Source of the DNA: Acidobacteriota bacterium
GTDB taxonomy: Bacteria; Acidobacteriota; Vicinamibacteria; Vicinamibacterales; UBA2999
Direction of reading: 5' to 3'
DNA: 42,038 nucleotides
Assembly: GCA_003222635.1 (NCBI GenBank)
Contig: QHWQ01000317.1
Location: 1-42,038, forward strand
The translations under genes and the position numbers were made by a program. Below the pieces are notes generated by a model. It was not told the origin of the DNA and did not search any database. It saw only the letters and a list, made by a program, of their open reading frames with translations. Numbering within the stretch: the stretch's first letter is position 1; each line of letters begins with the position of its first letter. Positions 8,007 through 16,686 of the stretch are shown here, piece after piece.

Positions 8007-8939
8007 GTGATCGCCGTCCGCTATCACGAGTCGACCAAGCACCACTTCGACCGGTTTGCCCGGTCGCTCGGCTATCTCGACTGGGCCACCCAACCCAATC
8101 CGTTTCGCCGCTATGACGGGGCGCCGCTGCGCGAGCTGCCGCGCACGCCGCTCGCGTCCGATGCGGCATCGCCGACGCCGATCACTGAGCATGCGATCGG
8201 CGAGTTCCTGCGGTGTTCGATGGGGCTCTCCGCGTGGAAACAATATGGGGAGTCGCGCTGGGCGCTGCGTGTGAATCCCTCGAGCGGCAACCTGCATCCG
8301 ACCGAAGCGTGGATCGTGCACGACGGCCGCATCTGTCACTACGCGCCGCGCGCGCATGCGCTCGAAGAGCGATGTGCGTTCAACGATGAAGATCGTGGTG
8401 GTTTTCTCGTCGCGCTGACCTCGATCGTCTGGCGCGAGGCATGGAAGTACGGCGAACGCGCCTTCCGCTACTGTCAGCACGACGTCGGGCACGCGATCGG
8501 CGCGATGCGGTTCGCCGCCGCGATGCTCGGATGGCGGATGCAGCTGCTGCCGCAGTGGTCGGATGCGCAGATTGGTTCGCTGCTCGGACTCGATCGCGAT
8601 GCGGACTTCGGCGACGCGGAACGCGAGGAACCCGAGTGCATTGCGGTTGTGGGAGGTGGTTCGTGGTTCGGCGGAGATGCGCTGGTCTCGGCCGCGCGCG
8701 CAGGTTCGTGGTTCGGTCGTGCGAACCGTCTGAGCCCGGATCACGTCGAGTGGCCCATCATCGATGAAGTCGTGTGCAGCGGCGGAGCGCGCTCGCGTTC
8801 GACCCGCGTGGTCACCTCACTCGGGACGCGTTTCTCGCGATGCTCGCGCGTCTGCGCCCGGGCGCGCCGCCGTGGGACGTCATCGACTGGCCGCCGCACG
8901 TCCACCTGGTGCTCTTCGTCCATCGGGTCGAGAACCTGA
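8007..8939 (+). CDS. SagB/ThcOx-type nitroreductase, N-terminal part (frameshifted)
   Basis: N-terminal half of a two-domain SagB/ThcOx-family flavin-dependent oxidoreductase. The typical opening is present: YHESTKHHFDRFARSLGYLDW, QPNPFRRYDGAPL, and the FMN-site segment NPSSGNLHPTEAW. True homology runs to about position 8770 (VEWPIIDEV). After that this frame gives Ser/Arg-rich nonsense to the stop at 8939. The second domain continues in another frame from 8774. Members I know carry roughly 40 linker residues between IDEV and the QRRSALAFD segment, and these are absent, so sequence is missing as well as the frame being shifted. No YcaO or toxin-precursor gene is nearby, so a role in peptide azole formation is not supported. 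Start is GTG with a weak ribosome site. Confidence 0.72.
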   Translation: MIAVRYHESTKHHFDRFARSLGYLDWATQPNPFRRYDGAPLRELPRTPLASDAASPTPITEHAIGEFLRCSMGLSAWKQYGESRWALRVNPSSGNLHPTEAWIVHDGRICHYAPRAHALEERCAFNDEDRGGFLVALTSIVWREAWKYGERAFRYCQHDVGHAIGAMRFAAAMLGWRMQLLPQWSDAQIGSLLGLDRDADFGDAEREEPECIAVVGGGSWFGGDALVSAARAGSWFGRANRLSPDHVEWPIIDEVVCSGGARSRSTRVVTSLGTRFSRCSRVCARARRRGTSSTGRRTSTWCSSSIGSRT

Positions 8940-9418
8940 CGCCCGGCATCTACGCGTACCTGCGCGACCCCGCCGCAGGCGACGAATGGAAAGCCGCGAT
9001 GCGCTCGGAGTTTCTGTGGGAACAAACCCACGAGGGGTTGTTCCTGCTGGTGCCCATCGACGCGGGCCGCATCGCGAACCGGCTCTCCTGCGATCAGGAC
9101 ATCGCCGAGGACGGCTTTTTCGGCCTCGCGATGCTCGCGCGCTTCGAGGAGCCCCTTCGCGAGCGCGGTGAGTGGTTCTATCGGCGGCTGTTCTGGGAGT
9201 GCGGCCTCATCGGCCAGGTCCTGTACCTCGAAGCCGAAGCCGCGGGCGGCCGCGCGACTGGTATCGGGTGCTACTACGACGATCCCGTTCACGAACTGCT
9301 CGGCCTCTCAGGTCATGCCTGGCAGAGCCTGTATCACTTTTCGATGGGAGTTCCGGTAGAAGACACCCGGCTCACGACCGAGCCAGGATATCCGTGGGAG
9401 GAAGAGCGAACTCGCTGA
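8774..9418 (+). CDS. SagB/ThcOx-type nitroreductase, C-terminal part (frameshifted)
   Basis: Second nitroreductase domain of the broken gene that begins at 8007. It opens QRRSALAFDPRGHLTRDAF, the usual start of this domain. It continues through HLVLFVHRVENLTPGIYAYL, the segment RLSCDQDIAEDGFFGLAM, and ends GHAWQSLYHFSMGVP with a short acidic tail. The GTG at 8774 is only the first possible start in this frame; a stop at 8765 lies just upstream. It is unlikely to be a stand-alone gene. The 3' end overlaps the convergent glycosyltransferase-like gene by 47 bases. Confidence 0.7.
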   Translation: MQRRSALAFDPRGHLTRDAFLAMLARLRPGAPPWDVIDWPPHVHLVLFVHRVENLTPGIYAYLRDPAAGDEWKAAMRSEFLWEQTHEGLFLLVPIDAGRIANRLSCDQDIAEDGFFGLAMLARFEEPLRERGEWFYRRLFWECGLIGQVLYLEAEAAGGRATGIGCYYDDPVHELLGLSGHAWQSLYHFSMGVPVEDTRLTTEPGYPWEEERTR

Positions 9419-10406
9419 GGATCTCGCGCGCGAGCCCGGTCCCATCGTCCGCGAACTGCTTCGGCCAGTCATCGGGCCGCGGCGGCGGCGACAGCCGCAC
9501 GGCTTCCTCGACAATCTGATTCCACGCCGCGGCCGCATGTGCCGGCGTCGCGTGCGCCTTCCACCACGCGTGCGCCGCTTCGCCAAGCCGCGCCCGCAGC
9601 GCGGCGTCGGACGAGAGTCGGCGAATCGCCAGCACCAGCGAATGCTCCTCGTCTCGCGGATCGATCGTCACCGCAATCGGCGCTTCGTTTCCTGCAATGC
9701 CACGCGGCCTCCACGTCTGTGGATCGATCGCCGGCCACTCCGCGCCTGCATTCATCTCCATCGTTACCACCGTCTTGCCCGCGGCCATCCCCGCGATGAT
9801 GGCCGCCGGTGTCCGATGTGACGGAGGCCATCCAGGCGCGATCACGACGTCGCATCCCGTGACGACTCCCGGTTCGAGCACCTCGAACAACGCGCCTGCA
9901 TCGCGCGCGCGCCGGAACGCGCGGTTGATCACCTCCGGATCGCGCGTCCGATCATCGAACACCACGAATCGCGTTGATCGCGGACCTGAAAGGTCCGCGC
10001 CGCTCTCCTCCGGGAGCGGGGCGGACCCTACGGGTCCGCCGACGCGAACATGCACCTCTGGATATCTCGCGCGAAGGAGCTCCGCTGCCGCGGATGTCGA
10101 TGTCACGACGCATCGCGACGCCGAGAGCGGCACGCGCAGGTGCGCGATGTCCGTCGTCCGCATCCACACGACGCCGGGGTAGTTGATCAGGTACGCCCAG
10201 ATGAACTCGTACGCGCGCGAGTGGTCCAGCTCGTACACACAGAGGTCCCACGGGCGCCGAACATGCCGCCAGACGAAATCGTGCGCGTCGCCCTCGACGA
10301 TGATGTCGATGCGGTGCGCGCGGCGAAGCTCATCGACGAGCGGCGCGGTATCGTCGAGCCGATCGGTTGCATCAGGTACGGCGGCGCGAAACCAGGCTAT
10401 TCGCAC
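9372..10406 (-). CDS. Glycosyltransferase-like protein
   Basis: 344-aa protein that looks like a GT-B fold glycosyltransferase (GT4/GT1 type). The N-terminal half holds MRIAWFRAAVP, ELDHSRAYEFIWAYLINYPG and CVVTSTSAAAELL. The C-terminal half holds VIAPGWPPSHRTPAAIIAGMAAGKTVV, a nucleotide-sugar-site-like segment, then a helical AHAWWKAH tail. A 62-base cluster of palindromes (9979-10040) sits in frame between the two halves and encodes a Gly/Pro-rich linker. Start is GTG, divergent from nuoA, with 88 bases between. The acceptor and sugar cannot be read from sequence. Confidence 0.6.
   Translation of the reverse strand: MRIAWFRAAVPDATDRLDDTAPLVDELRRAHRIDIIVEGDAHDFVWRHVRRPWDLCVYELDHSRAYEFIWAYLINYPGVVWMRTTDIAHLRVPLSASRCVVTSTSAAAELLRARYPEVHVRVGGPVGSAPLPEESGADLSGPRSTRFVVFDDRTRDPEVINRAFRRARDAGALFEVLEPGVVTGCDVVIAPGWPPSHRTPAAIIAGMAAGKTVVTMEMNAGAEWPAIDPQTWRPRGIAGNEAPIAVTIDPRDEEHSLVLAIRRLSSDAALRARLGEAAHAWWKAHATPAHAAAAWNQIVEEAVRLSPPPRPDDWPKQFADDGTGLAREILSEFALPPTDILARS
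9979..10040. repeat. Cluster of REP-like palindromes inside the glycosyltransferase-like gene
   Basis: Two perfect 9-bp hairpins: CGCGGACCT-GAA-AGGTCCGCG (9979-9999), and GGCGGACCC-TAC-GGGTCCGCC (10020-10040). A weaker one (CGCTC/GAGCG) lies between them. The pair looks like a head-to-head REP doublet inserted in frame. Related single copies are at 999, 23396 and 36961. Confidence 0.7.
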
Positions 10407-10416
10407 GGTGCTGTAA

Positions 10417-10445
10417 TTGACCTTGCCCTGCTGGTTCTATAGCAT
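10417..10445 (+). promoter_or_regulatory. Predicted sigma-70-type promoter of the nuo operon
   Basis: TTGACC (10417-10422), 17-base spacer, TAGCAT (10440-10445), about 50 bases before the nuoA ATG. The -35 matches 5/6 and the -10 matches 4/6 of the consensus. It lies in the spacer with the divergent glycosyltransferase-like gene and is the only good promoter seen for the 11-kb operon. Confidence 0.5.
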
Positions 10446-10494
10446 GGGAAGGTTTGGGAAAGTCTTCACAAGCCCTCCAAGGGTAGAACATTCG

Positions 10495-10887
10495 ATGGAC
10501 GGCTGGCTCGGTGTCGTGATCATGGTCGTGCTCGGCGTCGGATTTGCCGGCGTCATGATCGGCCTGTCCGTGCTCCTCGGACCGAAAAATCCCACTCCGG
10601 AAAAGCTGGCGCCGTACGAATGCGGCATGCCGGCGGTCGGCGACGCGCGCGAGCGGCAGTCGGTGAAGTTCTATCTCGTCGCGATGATCTTCCTGCTGTT
10701 CGACATCGAGGTCGCGTTCCTCTATCCGTGGGCGGTCTCGCTGCGCGACCTCGGATGGCCCGGGTTCGTGCAGATCGTCACCTTCTTTCTGATCCTGCTC
10801 GTCGGCTTCGTCTACGTCTGGCGCAAGGGCGTGCTCGACTGGGGATCGCGCCGGCGCGTTGTCTCCACGCCGCGCAAGGTGGCCTAG
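10495..10887 (+). CDS. nuoA: NADH-quinone oxidoreductase subunit A
   Basis: 130-aa membrane subunit of complex I that borders the quinone site. It has three transmembrane segments ([21 protein letters not shown], about residues 8-27; [38 protein letters not shown]). The family motif [16 protein letters not shown] and the [12 protein letters not shown] motif are both present. The ATG at 10495 starts just before the first helix. A longer reading from 10417 would run through the predicted promoter and is rejected. First gene of the nuo operon. Confidence 0.93.
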   Translation: MDGWLGVVIMVVLGVGFAGVMIGLSVLLGPKNPTPEKLAPYECGMPAVGDARERQSVKFYLVAMIFLLFDIEVAFLYPWAVSLRDLGWPGFVQIVTFFLILLVGFVYVWRKGVLDWGSRRRVVSTPRKVA

Positions 10888-10903
10888 AGGTCCCCCGGCA
10901 TCC

Positions 10904-11386
10904 ATGAACGCGCACGCTCACGACCATTCGCCCGACGGTGAATTCGGGTTCCTCACGACCAAGCTCGAATGGCTGATTCAGTGGGCGCGCCGCTCGGCGA
11001 TCTGGCCGGCGCAGTTCGGCCTGGCGTGCTGCGCCATCGAGATGATGTCGATGGCGACGAGCCGCTACGACGTCGCGCGCTTCGGCGCGGAAGTCTTCCG
11101 TGGGTCGCCGCGCCAATCGGATTTGATGATCGTCGCCGGGCGCCTGTCGCGCAAGATGGCGCCGGCGATGCGCCGCGTCTACGACCAGATGCCGGATCCC
11201 AAGTGGGTGATCTCGATGGGCGCCTGCGCGTCGGTCGGCGGCGTGTTCGACAACTACGCCATCGTGCAGGGCGTGGATCAGGTGGTGCCGGTGGATGTCT
11301 ACGTCCCCGGCTGCCCGCCGCGTCCCGAGTCGCTCATCTACGGCCTCGTGCAGCTGCAGCAGAAGATCGCCCGCTCCCGCGCGTAA
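10904..11386 (+). CDS. nuoB: NADH-quinone oxidoreductase subunit B
   Basis: 160-aa iron-sulfur subunit that carries cluster N2, the last electron carrier before quinone. The four expected ligands are present: the tandem Cys42-Cys43 (LACCAIEMM), Cys108 (GACAS) and Cys137 (PGCPPRPE). A His-rich head (NAHAHDH) precedes the domain. The ATG at 10904 lies 16 bases after the nuoA stop. The stop abuts the ATG of nuoC directly. Confidence 0.95.
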   Translation: MNAHAHDHSPDGEFGFLTTKLEWLIQWARRSAIWPAQFGLACCAIEMMSMATSRYDVARFGAEVFRGSPRQSDLMIVAGRLSRKMAPAMRRVYDQMPDPKWVISMGACASVGGVFDNYAIVQGVDQVVPVDVYVPGCPPRPESLIYGLVQLQQKIARSRA

Positions 11387-11938
11387 ATGGACGCTTCCTC
11401 GATTCTCGACACGCTGAAGACCGCTGTCCCGGGCGCGTCGTACGAGGCGGGTGCGAGCGTCGACTTCGCGACGATCTACGTGCCCGCCGCCTCGCTCGTC
11501 GAAACCTGCCGCGCGTTGCGCGACACGCCGTCGCTGCGTTTCAACGTGCTGATCGAGGTCACCGCGGCGGACTACCTGCCGCGCGAGCCGCGCTTCGAGG
11601 TCGTCTATCACGTGCTGTCGATTCCCAATCGCCTGCGGCTGCGCGTGAAGGTGCGCGTCGCCTCGAACGAGGTTGACGGCGTGCTGCCGACCGTGCAGAG
11701 CATCTGGCCCGCGGCCGGATGGCCCGAGCGCGAGGTCTGGGACATGTTCGGCATCATCTTCGCGGGACATGGCGACCTGCGCCGCCTGCTGATGCCCGAG
11801 GATTGGGAAGGACACCCCGCGCGCAAGGATTACCCCGTCCAGATTCGCAAGGCCGCGCAGACCTATGAGCCGCTCGAGGTCACGGAAGACGAGTTCAAGG
11901 CGAACATCGAGAGAGATCGTTTGAAACGGGCACATTAG
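11387..11938 (+). CDS. nuoC: NADH-quinone oxidoreductase subunit C
   Basis: 183-aa peripheral-arm subunit (30-kDa type). The signature segment is REVWDMFGIIFAGHGDLRRLLMPEDW, followed by the GHPARKDYP motif. In some bacteria nuoC and nuoD are fused; here they are separate, 84 bases apart. That gap is filled by an inverted repeat. The ATG starts directly after the nuoB stop. Confidence 0.93.
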   Translation: MDASSILDTLKTAVPGASYEAGASVDFATIYVPAASLVETCRALRDTPSLRFNVLIEVTAADYLPREPRFEVVYHVLSIPNRLRLRVKVRVASNEVDGVLPTVQSIWPAAGWPEREVWDMFGIIFAGHGDLRRLLMPEDWEGHPARKDYPVQIRKAAQTYEPLEVTEDEFKANIERDRLKRAH

Positions 11939-11950
11939 TGATGACGTTTG

Positions 11951-12013
11951 ACCACGAAGGTCGCGAAGGTACGAAGAAATGAAAATCTTCGTGTCCTTCG
12001 CGTTCTTCGTGGT
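11951..12013. repeat. Inverted repeat between nuoC and nuoD
   Basis: The left arm begins ACCACGAAGG (11951) and reads ACGAAGA at its inner end (to 11977). The right arm begins TCTTCGTGTCCTTCGCG (11986) and ends CTTCGTGGT (12013). The arms are about 27 nt with two or three mismatches and an 8-base AT-rich loop. A shorter relative is at 36140-36167. In the operon it could act as an mRNA-stabilising or processing hairpin between nuoC and nuoD. It is AT-richer than the flanks. Confidence 0.75.
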
Positions 12014-12022
12014 TTAGGACCG

Positions 12023-13204
12023 ATGGCCGAATTGCGCACGGAAACGATGACCGTCAACATGGGGCCTCAGCACCCCAGCACGCACGGCGTGCTGCGTCTC
12101 GTGCTGGAGCTCGATGGCGAGACGATCAAGTCGTGCATGCCGACCATCGGCTATCTGCACACCGGCATCGAGAAGACGGCGGAGCAGAAGAAATGGCAGC
12201 AGGTGGTGCCGCTCGTCGAGCGGATGGATTACCTGGCTGCGCAGTCGAACAGCCTCGCGTATGTGCTGAGCGTCGAAACGCTCCTCGGCCTCGAGATGCC
12301 GCAGCGCGTGAAGGACATCCGCGTGCTCCTCGCCGAGCTGCAGCGCATCGCCAGCCATCTGGTGTGGATCGGCACGCACGCGATGGAGATCGGCGCCGTC
12401 TCGATGCTCTTTTACGCGATCCGCGAGCGCGAGCTGCTGCTGAACATCAACGAGCTGGTCGCCGGCTTCCGCTTCTTCCCGAGCTACTTCCGCGTCGGCG
12501 GACTGCGCGAGGACCTGCCGCGCGGCTTCCACGACGCGGTCACTGCGTTTCTCGATCGCTTCCCCGCGAAGATCGACGAGTTCGAAGGCCTGCTGACGAA
12601 AAACGACATGTTCACGCACCGCACGCAGGGCGTCGGCGTGATCACGCTCGATGAAGCGCTGGCGTGGGGTCTTGTCGGCCCGATCGCGCGCGGCTCGGGA
12701 TCCGATTACGACGTTCGCAAGTACTTCCCGTATACCGGCTACGAGACCTACGACTTCAAGGTGCCGACGGCAACCGAGGGCGACGTCTTCGCGCGGTATC
12801 GCGTGCGCGTCGAGGAGATGCGGCAGAGCGTGCTCATCTCGCGTCAGGCGCTCGAGCGCGTCACGCCGTCTGGCGCCTGGGCCTGCGACGATCCGCGCGT
12901 CGTCCCGCCGCCGAAGGACAAGGTCTACACGGAAATGGAAGCGCTCATTCAGCACTTCCTGATCTACTCGCAGGGTTTCACCGTGCCGGTCGGCGATGCG
13001 TATGTGCCGGTCGAGGGGCCGCGCGGCGAGCACGGCTGCTACGTCGTGTCGGACGGGACGAACCGTCCCTGGCGCGTGAAGATGCGCGCGCCGTCGTTCA
13101 TGGCGATTCAGGCGCTGCCGAAGGTCATCCAGAACGGCATGATTGCCGACGTCATCGCCGTCATCGGATCGACCGACGTCGTGATGGGGGACTGCGACCG
13201 GTGA
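12023..13204 (+). CDS. nuoD: NADH-quinone oxidoreductase subunit D
   Basis: 393-aa 49-kDa-type subunit that forms the quinone-binding cavity with NuoB. Motifs: NMGPQHPSTHGVLRLVLELDGE near the N-terminus (quinone-site His in HPSTHG), GYLHTGIEKTAE, YFPYTGYETYDF, VEGPRGEHGCYVVSDG, and the C-terminal IGSTDVVMGDCDR. The ATG at 12023 precedes the conserved start. An upstream in-frame reading to 11948 comes from the inverted repeat and is not used. The stop overlaps the GTG of nuoE (GTGA). Confidence 0.95.
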   Translation: MAELRTETMTVNMGPQHPSTHGVLRLVLELDGETIKSCMPTIGYLHTGIEKTAEQKKWQQVVPLVERMDYLAAQSNSLAYVLSVETLLGLEMPQRVKDIRVLLAELQRIASHLVWIGTHAMEIGAVSMLFYAIRERELLLNINELVAGFRFFPSYFRVGGLREDLPRGFHDAVTAFLDRFPAKIDEFEGLLTKNDMFTHRTQGVGVITLDEALAWGLVGPIARGSGSDYDVRKYFPYTGYETYDFKVPTATEGDVFARYRVRVEEMRQSVLISRQALERVTPSGAWACDDPRVVPPPKDKVYTEMEALIQHFLIYSQGFTVPVGDAYVPVEGPRGEHGCYVVSDGTNRPWRVKMRAPSFMAIQALPKVIQNGMIADVIAVIGSTDVVMGDCDR

Positions 13205-13803
13205 GCTTTCATCCGCCGATGGAGTACGCGCCGGCGAAGTGGCACCGCTCCGAGCGGAAGCTGGCGGAGCCCGGCGAGCCGTTCACATACACACCCGAGA
13301 ACCAGGCGAAGTTTGACGAGGTCGTCCAGCGCTACCCGCCGGACCGGCGCAAATCCGCAATTCTTTTCGCGCTCTATCTCGTGCAGAACCAGCTGGGCTA
13401 CATCACCGCGAGCGGCATGCGGCACGTCGCGCAGCAGATCGGCTGCACCGCCGCGGAGGTCGAGGACGTCGTGTCCTACTACACGATGTTCTATACGCGG
13501 CCCGTCGGAAAGTACGTCCTGAACGTCTGCCGCACGCTCTCATGCGCGCTGCTCGGCGCCGAGCGCGTCACCGAGGAGTTGAGCGCGAAGCTGGGCATCA
13601 AGCCGGGCGAAACGGATCCAAGCGGCACGTTCACGCTGGTGGAGGTCGAGTGTCTCGGCGCGTGCGATCGCGCGCCGGTCGTGATGGTCAACGACGACTG
13701 GCACGAGGGTCTCTCGCCCGAGCAGTGTTCGAAGTTCATCGACGACATCCGCGCGCGCGGCCCGTCGGCGTTCACCGGTTGCCATTTGAGGAAAGAGAAG
13801 TAG
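13201..13803 (+). CDS. nuoE: NADH-quinone oxidoreductase subunit E
   Basis: 200-aa thioredoxin-fold subunit with a [2Fe-2S] cluster (24-kDa type). Ligands Cys110 and Cys115 (CRTLSC) and Cys151 and Cys155 (CLGAC) are in the usual spacing. The helical N-terminal domain is AKFDEVVQRYPPDRRKSAIL. The GTG at 13201 overlaps the nuoD stop; an ATG at 13219 is an alternative start that would lose six residues. It is a little longer than usual because of an N-terminal extension. nuoF follows after three bases. Confidence 0.93.
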   Translation: MSFHPPMEYAPAKWHRSERKLAEPGEPFTYTPENQAKFDEVVQRYPPDRRKSAILFALYLVQNQLGYITASGMRHVAQQIGCTAAEVEDVVSYYTMFYTRPVGKYVLNVCRTLSCALLGAERVTEELSAKLGIKPGETDPSGTFTLVEVECLGACDRAPVVMVNDDWHEGLSPEQCSKFIDDIRARGPSAFTGCHLRKEK

Positions 13804-13806
13804 GGC

Positions 13807-15120
13807 GTGGCGTACGAACCGGTCCTCACCGCGCACGTCAACGAGCCGAATTCCTACACGCTCGACTTCTATCAGAAGAACCAGCGCGGCTACGAGGGTC
13901 TGCGCAAGGCGCTCACGCAGAAGCCGAACGACATCATCGAGCAGGTGAAGGCCTCGGGGCTGCGCGGCCGTGGCGGCGCGGGATTCCCCACCGGCATGAA
14001 GTGGCAATTCGTGCTGAAGGACACGCCGAAGCCGAAATACATCGCCTGCAACGCGGACGAAAGCGAGCCCGGCACGTTCAAGGATCACGTGCTGATGGAG
14101 CGCAACCCGCACCTGCTGATCGAAGGCTGCGCGATCGCGTGCTACGCCATCGGCGCGAAGATCGCCTACATCTACATCCGCGGCGAGTTCTTCCACGTGC
14201 AGCAGATTCTCGAGGCCGAAATCGACAAGGCCTACAAGGCCGGGTACCTCGGCAAGAACATCCTCGGCAGCGGCTTCGACTGCGACGTCTACATGCACCG
14301 TGGCGCGGGCGCGTACGAAGCCGGCGAGGAGACCGCGCTCATCGAATCGCTCGAAGGCAAGCGCGCGCAGCCGCGCATCAAGCCGCCGTTTCCAGCCGTC
14401 GAAGGCCTCTACAACTGTCCGACCGCCGTCAACAACGTCGAGACACTGTGCAACGTGCCGCTCATCGTGCTCAACGGCGCGGAGTGGTTTGCCAGGCTCG
14501 GGCCCGACAAGAACGGCGGCCCGAAGCTGTATTGCGTCAGCGGACACGTCAAGAAGCCGGGCGTGTACGAGGCGTCGATGAACACGACGCTCCGCGAGCT
14601 GATTGACGACTACGCGGGCGGCATGCGCGGCGACCGGAAGTTCAAGGCGATCATTCCCGGCGGATCGTCGGTGCCGCTCCTTCTGGAAAAAGATCTCGAC
14701 ACGCCCGCCAGCTTCGACGCGATTCAGAAAGCGGGCTCACTGCTTGGCTCCGCGGGGCTCATCGTGATGGACGAAAGCGTGTGCATGGTGTGGCTGGCGA
14801 TGAACCTGCTGCACTTTTACCGCCACGAATCGTGCGGCAAGTGCACGCCGTGCCGCGAGGGGTGCGACTGGCTCTACAAGCTGCTCCAGCGCATCGAGCG
14901 CGGCGAGGGACAGGAGAAGGACCTCGACCTCCTCTTCGGCGTCGCCAACAACATCGTCGGCAAGACGCTCTGCGCGTTTGGCGATGCGGCCGCAACGCCT
15001 GTGCTGACGACGATGAAGCTGTTCAAGCACGAGTACGAGGCGCACGTGCGCGAGGGACGCTGCACGCTGCCGGCCGACTGGCGGAGCGCGAGAGCGCCAG
15101 TCTTCGCGGGGGCGCACTGA
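13807..15120 (+). CDS. nuoF: NADH-quinone oxidoreductase subunit F
   Basis: 437-aa NADH- and FMN-binding subunit (51-kDa type), the entry point for electrons. The FMN/NADH glycine-rich segment is RGRGGAGFPTGMKW at about 53-66, and ACNADESEPGTFKD follows. The [4Fe-4S] ligands are Cys343, Cys346 and Cys349 (SCGKCTPCREGC) and Cys389 (TLCAFGDAA). GTG start. The next gene is nuoH, whose ATG overlaps this stop (TGATG), so no nuoG lies between them. Confidence 0.95.
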   Translation: MAYEPVLTAHVNEPNSYTLDFYQKNQRGYEGLRKALTQKPNDIIEQVKASGLRGRGGAGFPTGMKWQFVLKDTPKPKYIACNADESEPGTFKDHVLMERNPHLLIEGCAIACYAIGAKIAYIYIRGEFFHVQQILEAEIDKAYKAGYLGKNILGSGFDCDVYMHRGAGAYEAGEETALIESLEGKRAQPRIKPPFPAVEGLYNCPTAVNNVETLCNVPLIVLNGAEWFARLGPDKNGGPKLYCVSGHVKKPGVYEASMNTTLRELIDDYAGGMRGDRKFKAIIPGGSSVPLLLEKDLDTPASFDAIQKAGSLLGSAGLIVMDESVCMVWLAMNLLHFYRHESCGKCTPCREGCDWLYKLLQRIERGEGQEKDLDLLFGVANNIVGKTLCAFGDAAATPVLTTMKLFKHEYEAHVREGRCTLPADWRSARAPVFAGAH

Positions 15121-16160
15121 TGGATCAGGCCACCCTGCGCTTCGTCATCCAGCTCCTCATCATCGGCTTCACGTTCTTCATGCTGATCAACGCGTCGGCG
15201 CTGCTCGTGCTCGCCGAGCGCAAGATCATGGGATTCATGCAGCAGCGCTACGGCCCGTATCTCGTCGGGCCGCATGGTCTGCTCCAGCCGCTCGCCGACA
15301 TCGTCAAGCTGCTCTTCAAGGAGGAGCTGCGCCCGAAGGCCGCGGACAAGTGGCTGTTCACGCTCGCGCCGATCATCTCGGTGACGGCGGCATTCGCGGC
15401 GTTTGCCGCGGTGCCGTGGGGCGCGGAGACGACCTTCTTCGGGCTGCTCGATACGCCGGTGAAGCTCGGCGTCGCGGACGTCAATGTCGCCGTCCTCGTC
15501 GTGTTCGCCATCACGTCGATGGGCGTGTACGGCATCGTGCTCGCCGGCTGGTCGTCGAACAACAAGTACTCCCTGCTCGGCGGGCTGCGGTCGTCGGCGC
15601 AGATGATCAGCTACGAGCTCGCGTATGCGACCGCGCTCGCGTCGGTCATCATGCTCGCGGGCTCGCTCTCGCTGCGCGAGGTGGTTGATGCGCAGGACGG
15701 TTTCTGGTTCCGCGTCATCCCGCGCTGGTATCTGTTCCTGCAGCCGATCGGCTTCATCATCTACGCGATCGCCGGCGTTGCTGAAACCAACCGCGCGCCG
15801 TTTGATTTCCCCGAAGCCGAGCAGGAGCTGGTGGGCGGCTACAACACCGAGTACAGCTCCGTCCGCTTCGCGCTGTTCCCGCAGGCCGAATACATCAACA
15901 TGACGACGATGTCGGCGGTCGCAACAGATCTGTATCTGGGCGGATGGCATGGCGTGCCGTTCCTCGACAGGCTGGGCCTGGGCTGGATGGTGTTTCTCGT
16001 GAAGGTCGGCGTGATTCTGTTCACCTACATCTGGGTGCGCTGGACGGTGCCTCGTTACCGCTACGACCAGTTGATGCAGTTCGGATGGAAGTGGCTGTTC
16101 CCGGCGGCGGTGGTGAACCTGATCGCGACCGCGGCGCTCATCCTCTACTTCAATGCCTGA
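15120..16160 (+). CDS. nuoH: NADH-quinone oxidoreductase subunit H
   Basis: 346-aa membrane subunit at the junction of the peripheral and membrane arms, with about eight transmembrane helices. Motifs: LAERKIMGFMQQRYGP, GLLQPLADIVKLLFKEEL, the segment GVAETNRAPFDFPEAEQEL, and VGGYNTEYSS, all typical quinone-channel parts. The ATG is fused to the nuoF stop. The C-terminus overlaps nuoJ by 8 bases, so no nuoI lies between them. Confidence 0.95.
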   Translation: MDQATLRFVIQLLIIGFTFFMLINASALLVLAERKIMGFMQQRYGPYLVGPHGLLQPLADIVKLLFKEELRPKAADKWLFTLAPIISVTAAFAAFAAVPWGAETTFFGLLDTPVKLGVADVNVAVLVVFAITSMGVYGIVLAGWSSNNKYSLLGGLRSSAQMISYELAYATALASVIMLAGSLSLREVVDAQDGFWFRVIPRWYLFLQPIGFIIYAIAGVAETNRAPFDFPEAEQELVGGYNTEYSSVRFALFPQAEYINMTTMSAVATDLYLGGWHGVPFLDRLGLGWMVFLVKVGVILFTYIWVRWTVPRYRYDQLMQFGWKWLFPAAVVNLIATAALILYFNA

Positions 16161-16686
16161 GACGCTGCTCTTCTCCCTGTTCTCGGGCATCGCCATCGTC
16201 GCCTCGGCGCTCGTCATCGGGCAGCGTAATCCGATGTACAGCATCATGCTGCTCATCACGTCGTTCGGTGCGCTGTCGGCGCTCTACATCCAGCTCGATG
16301 CTCCGTTCGTGGCGATGGCGCAGATCATCGTCTATGCGGGCGCCATCATGGTGCTCTTCCTGTTCGTGGTGATGCTGCTCAACGCACCGCAGGAAGACGG
16401 GGCGGAGTGGGATCGCGCGCATCCCCTGCGGCGGCCCGGCGTCTCGCGTCTCGGCGCGCTGCTCGCGGGCCTGCTGATCGTGCAGCTGGTATGGGCCTTG
16501 ATGCGCGCCACCGACGCCTCCACCGCGGTGAACGCCAGCGGCGACGTGGCCGCGATCAGTTCCGTCCGCTCGGTGGGGCGCGTGCTCTTCACCAACTACG
16601 TGTTCGCGTTCGAAGCCACGTCGATCCTGATTCTCGTCGCCATGGTTGGCGCGGTCGTCCTCGCGGCGCGGGAGAGCGGCCGATGA
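16153..16686 (+). CDS. nuoJ: NADH-quinone oxidoreductase subunit J
   Basis: 177-aa membrane subunit with five predicted helices. The characteristic MAQIIVYAGAIMVLFLFVVM segment (TM3, with the pi-bulge region of the family) is present at about 55-74. A periplasmic or cytoplasmic loop around 85-100 is rich in charged residues (EDGAEWDRAHPLRR). It overlaps nuoH at the start and nuoK at the end. Confidence 0.92.
   Translation: MPETLLFSLFSGIAIVASALVIGQRNPMYSIMLLITSFGALSALYIQLDAPFVAMAQIIVYAGAIMVLFLFVVMLLNAPQEDGAEWDRAHPLRRPGVSRLGALLAGLLIVQLVWALMRATDASTAVNASGDVAAISSVRSVGRVLFTNYVFAFEATSILILVAMVGAVVLAARESGR

Noticed and set aside
11948-12022. Upstream extension of nuoD
   Set aside because: It would be encoded by the inverted repeat between nuoC and nuoD; family homology begins at the ATG at 12023.
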